Positions 63,246-64,000 of a stretch of DNA of 64,000 nt are shown here, piece by piece. The notes below the pieces were generated by a model, which saw only the letters and a program-made list of their open reading frames with translations, searched no databases and was not told the origin of the DNA. Source of the DNA: Sandaracinus sp964481145 (GTDB lineage: Bacteria > Myxococcota_A > Polyangia > Polyangiales > Sandaracinaceae); assembly GCA_964481145.1 (NCBI GenBank), contig CAYZTA010000023.1, forward strand, positions 15,541 through 79,540. The letters are read 5' to 3'. How positions within the stretch are numbered: the first letter of the stretch is position 1; each line of letters starts with the position of its first letter. A program made the translations under genes and the position numbers.

Positions 63246-63725
63246 ATGATGCTCGAAGAGTTCGAGTACGATCGGGAACACTGCTACAGCCTAATCCGCA
63301 ACTGCGCCATACAGATGTGGCGAGGTGAAGTCAACTCCCAGCATATTTCACAAATGGAAGATCGCTGGAAGCGAGTCATCCGGCGATCCGGGAAGCTTGG
63401 GATCTTCGTGATCGTGTTGCCCTCGGCGCCTCCACCCGCCACGGCGCGTCGAGACGAAATCAAGCGACTGTATATCGAACTGCAGAAAAACATCAGCGCC
63501 GTCGGAACCGTGCTCGAAGATCAAGGCATGCGGGGGACGGCGGGCTCCATGGCAATGACGACGATCATGCTGATGTCCAGGATTCCATACCCTTACAAAA
63601 ATGGAATCAGTATCCCGGAGATGGCAGCATGGATGGCCGGGCAGATGCAGACGGTCGACGAACGGAACCTCGTCAGTGCTGTTCAGGAAATGCGTCGTCG
63701 ATACTTCGATGTGGTCGAGCGCTGA
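63246..63725 (+). CDS. STAS-like protein, second copy
   Basis: A 159-residue protein from ATG 63246 (ATG 63249 adjacent). The layout resembles myxobacterial STAS/SpoIIAA-type proteins: a first strand (NCAIQMWRGEVN), a helix, a hydrophobic strand (KLGIFVIVLPSA), a further helix (RRDEIKRLYIELQKNI) and the end IPYPYKNGISIPEMAAWMAGQM, where the YP and the helix are characteristic. It is distantly similar in layout to the gene at 57906. It is a single gene in an otherwise gene-poor stretch. Function unknown. Confidence 0.6.
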   Translation: MMLEEFEYDREHCYSLIRNCAIQMWRGEVNSQHISQMEDRWKRVIRRSGKLGIFVIVLPSAPPPATARRDEIKRLYIELQKNISAVGTVLEDQGMRGTAGSMAMTTIMLMSRIPYPYKNGISIPEMAAWMAGQMQTVDERNLVSAVQEMRRRYFDVVER

Positions 63726-64000
63726 CCTGAAACTTACGGCCACGGTCCATGAACAGGGCTGTTTGTCAGGCTGAAGGGTGTGGTCGGTGCAGTCCTTGGA
63801 GGCTTTCGCGGAGGTCATGCCGTTCTCACGAAGCACCAGTGAACAATGGGGCATAACTGCCGAAACCACGCCTCACGCCTTATATTGCCGATCCCGTTCG
63901 AGGTTTCACCCTTGAATGATCCGCCCAGCGCGGGCGGGGGCGCGACTAACAGGCTGTTGATAAATCCATCGGACACGATCCTGCCATCGGCCCGACTTGA
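63726..64000. other. Right-edge intergenic stretch
   Basis: 275 bases without a supported gene. A short hairpin, CCGCCC (63921-63926) paired with GGGCGG (63932-63937), may be a terminator-like element. AACAGGCTGTTGATAAATCC near 63949-63968 resembles the terminal sequences of some insertion elements, but the window ends too soon to tell. Confidence 0.4.

Overview
The window reads as chromosome from a Myxococcota-like bacterium (Polyangia or a relative). The evidence is moderately high GC, a Hanks-type Ser/Thr kinase with a C-terminal membrane anchor, PilZ proteins of the myxobacterial style, an AgmX/PglI-like C-terminal domain, aspartate- and glycine-rich lipoproteins, a MopE-like Cys-rich repeat lipoprotein, a giant TPR protein, and housekeeping genes packed in short translationally coupled runs. 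The genus is not claimed.

Layout. 1-5300: a rhodanese-mutH-fRMsr run with ATGA-type overlaps, a stand-alone MshEN-like protein, an SDR/TonB-like pair on the minus strand, an A-type Fe-S carrier and an RpoH-type sigma factor. 5300-14100: a giant TPR protein, hypoxanthine phosphoribosyltransferase, a small TPR protein and polyphosphate kinase. 14100-22700: a lipoprotein/membrane protein pair, a methyltransferase, Lon protease (with a likely promoter and a strong terminator), a GAF-GGDEF diguanylate cyclase, a LamG lipoprotein and gpsA. 22700-31700: a NERD-helicase, a histidine kinase, a Uma2 nuclease, an OmpR-type regulator, RidA, an RNase AS-like exonuclease, a GH35 enzyme and a coupled unknown. 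31700-43300: a Ser/Thr kinase, a PEGA/TPR protein coupled to an 11-repeat Cys-rich lipoprotein, LexA, an acyltransferase, membrane proteins, a TonB-dependent receptor and the remnant of an Rpn-type nuclease. 43300-57900: a TIGR02757 protein, alanine racemase, thiS-thiG-thiE/tenI, an AgmX-like protein, a YbjN-like protein, a signal peptidase I homologue without catalytic residues, ManA, a formyltransferase-like protein, a Nudix protein, a zinc-ribbon protein, a PilZ pair, a GNAT and a PhoD phosphatase.

57900-64000 looks accessory. A STAS-like gene is coupled to an HAD hydrolase that loses its C-terminal half. Right after the break come two closely spaced genes: a 655-residue PilZ protein with a GNAT-like C-terminus, and a protein with a heme-oxygenase-like diiron oxidase C-terminus. 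About 1.3 kb without a convincing gene follows, then a second STAS-like gene. This PilZ-acyltransferase plus diiron-oxidase cassette is the best candidate for an undescribed system.

Two themes recur. The first is c-di-GMP: one synthase with an intact active site and I-site, two PilZ domains with intact ligand motifs, one degenerate PilZ and one MshEN-like protein. The second is homologues that have lost catalytic residues (signal peptidase I, formyltransferase, acyltransferase, Nudix, ThiE), which a homology-only annotation would mislabel.
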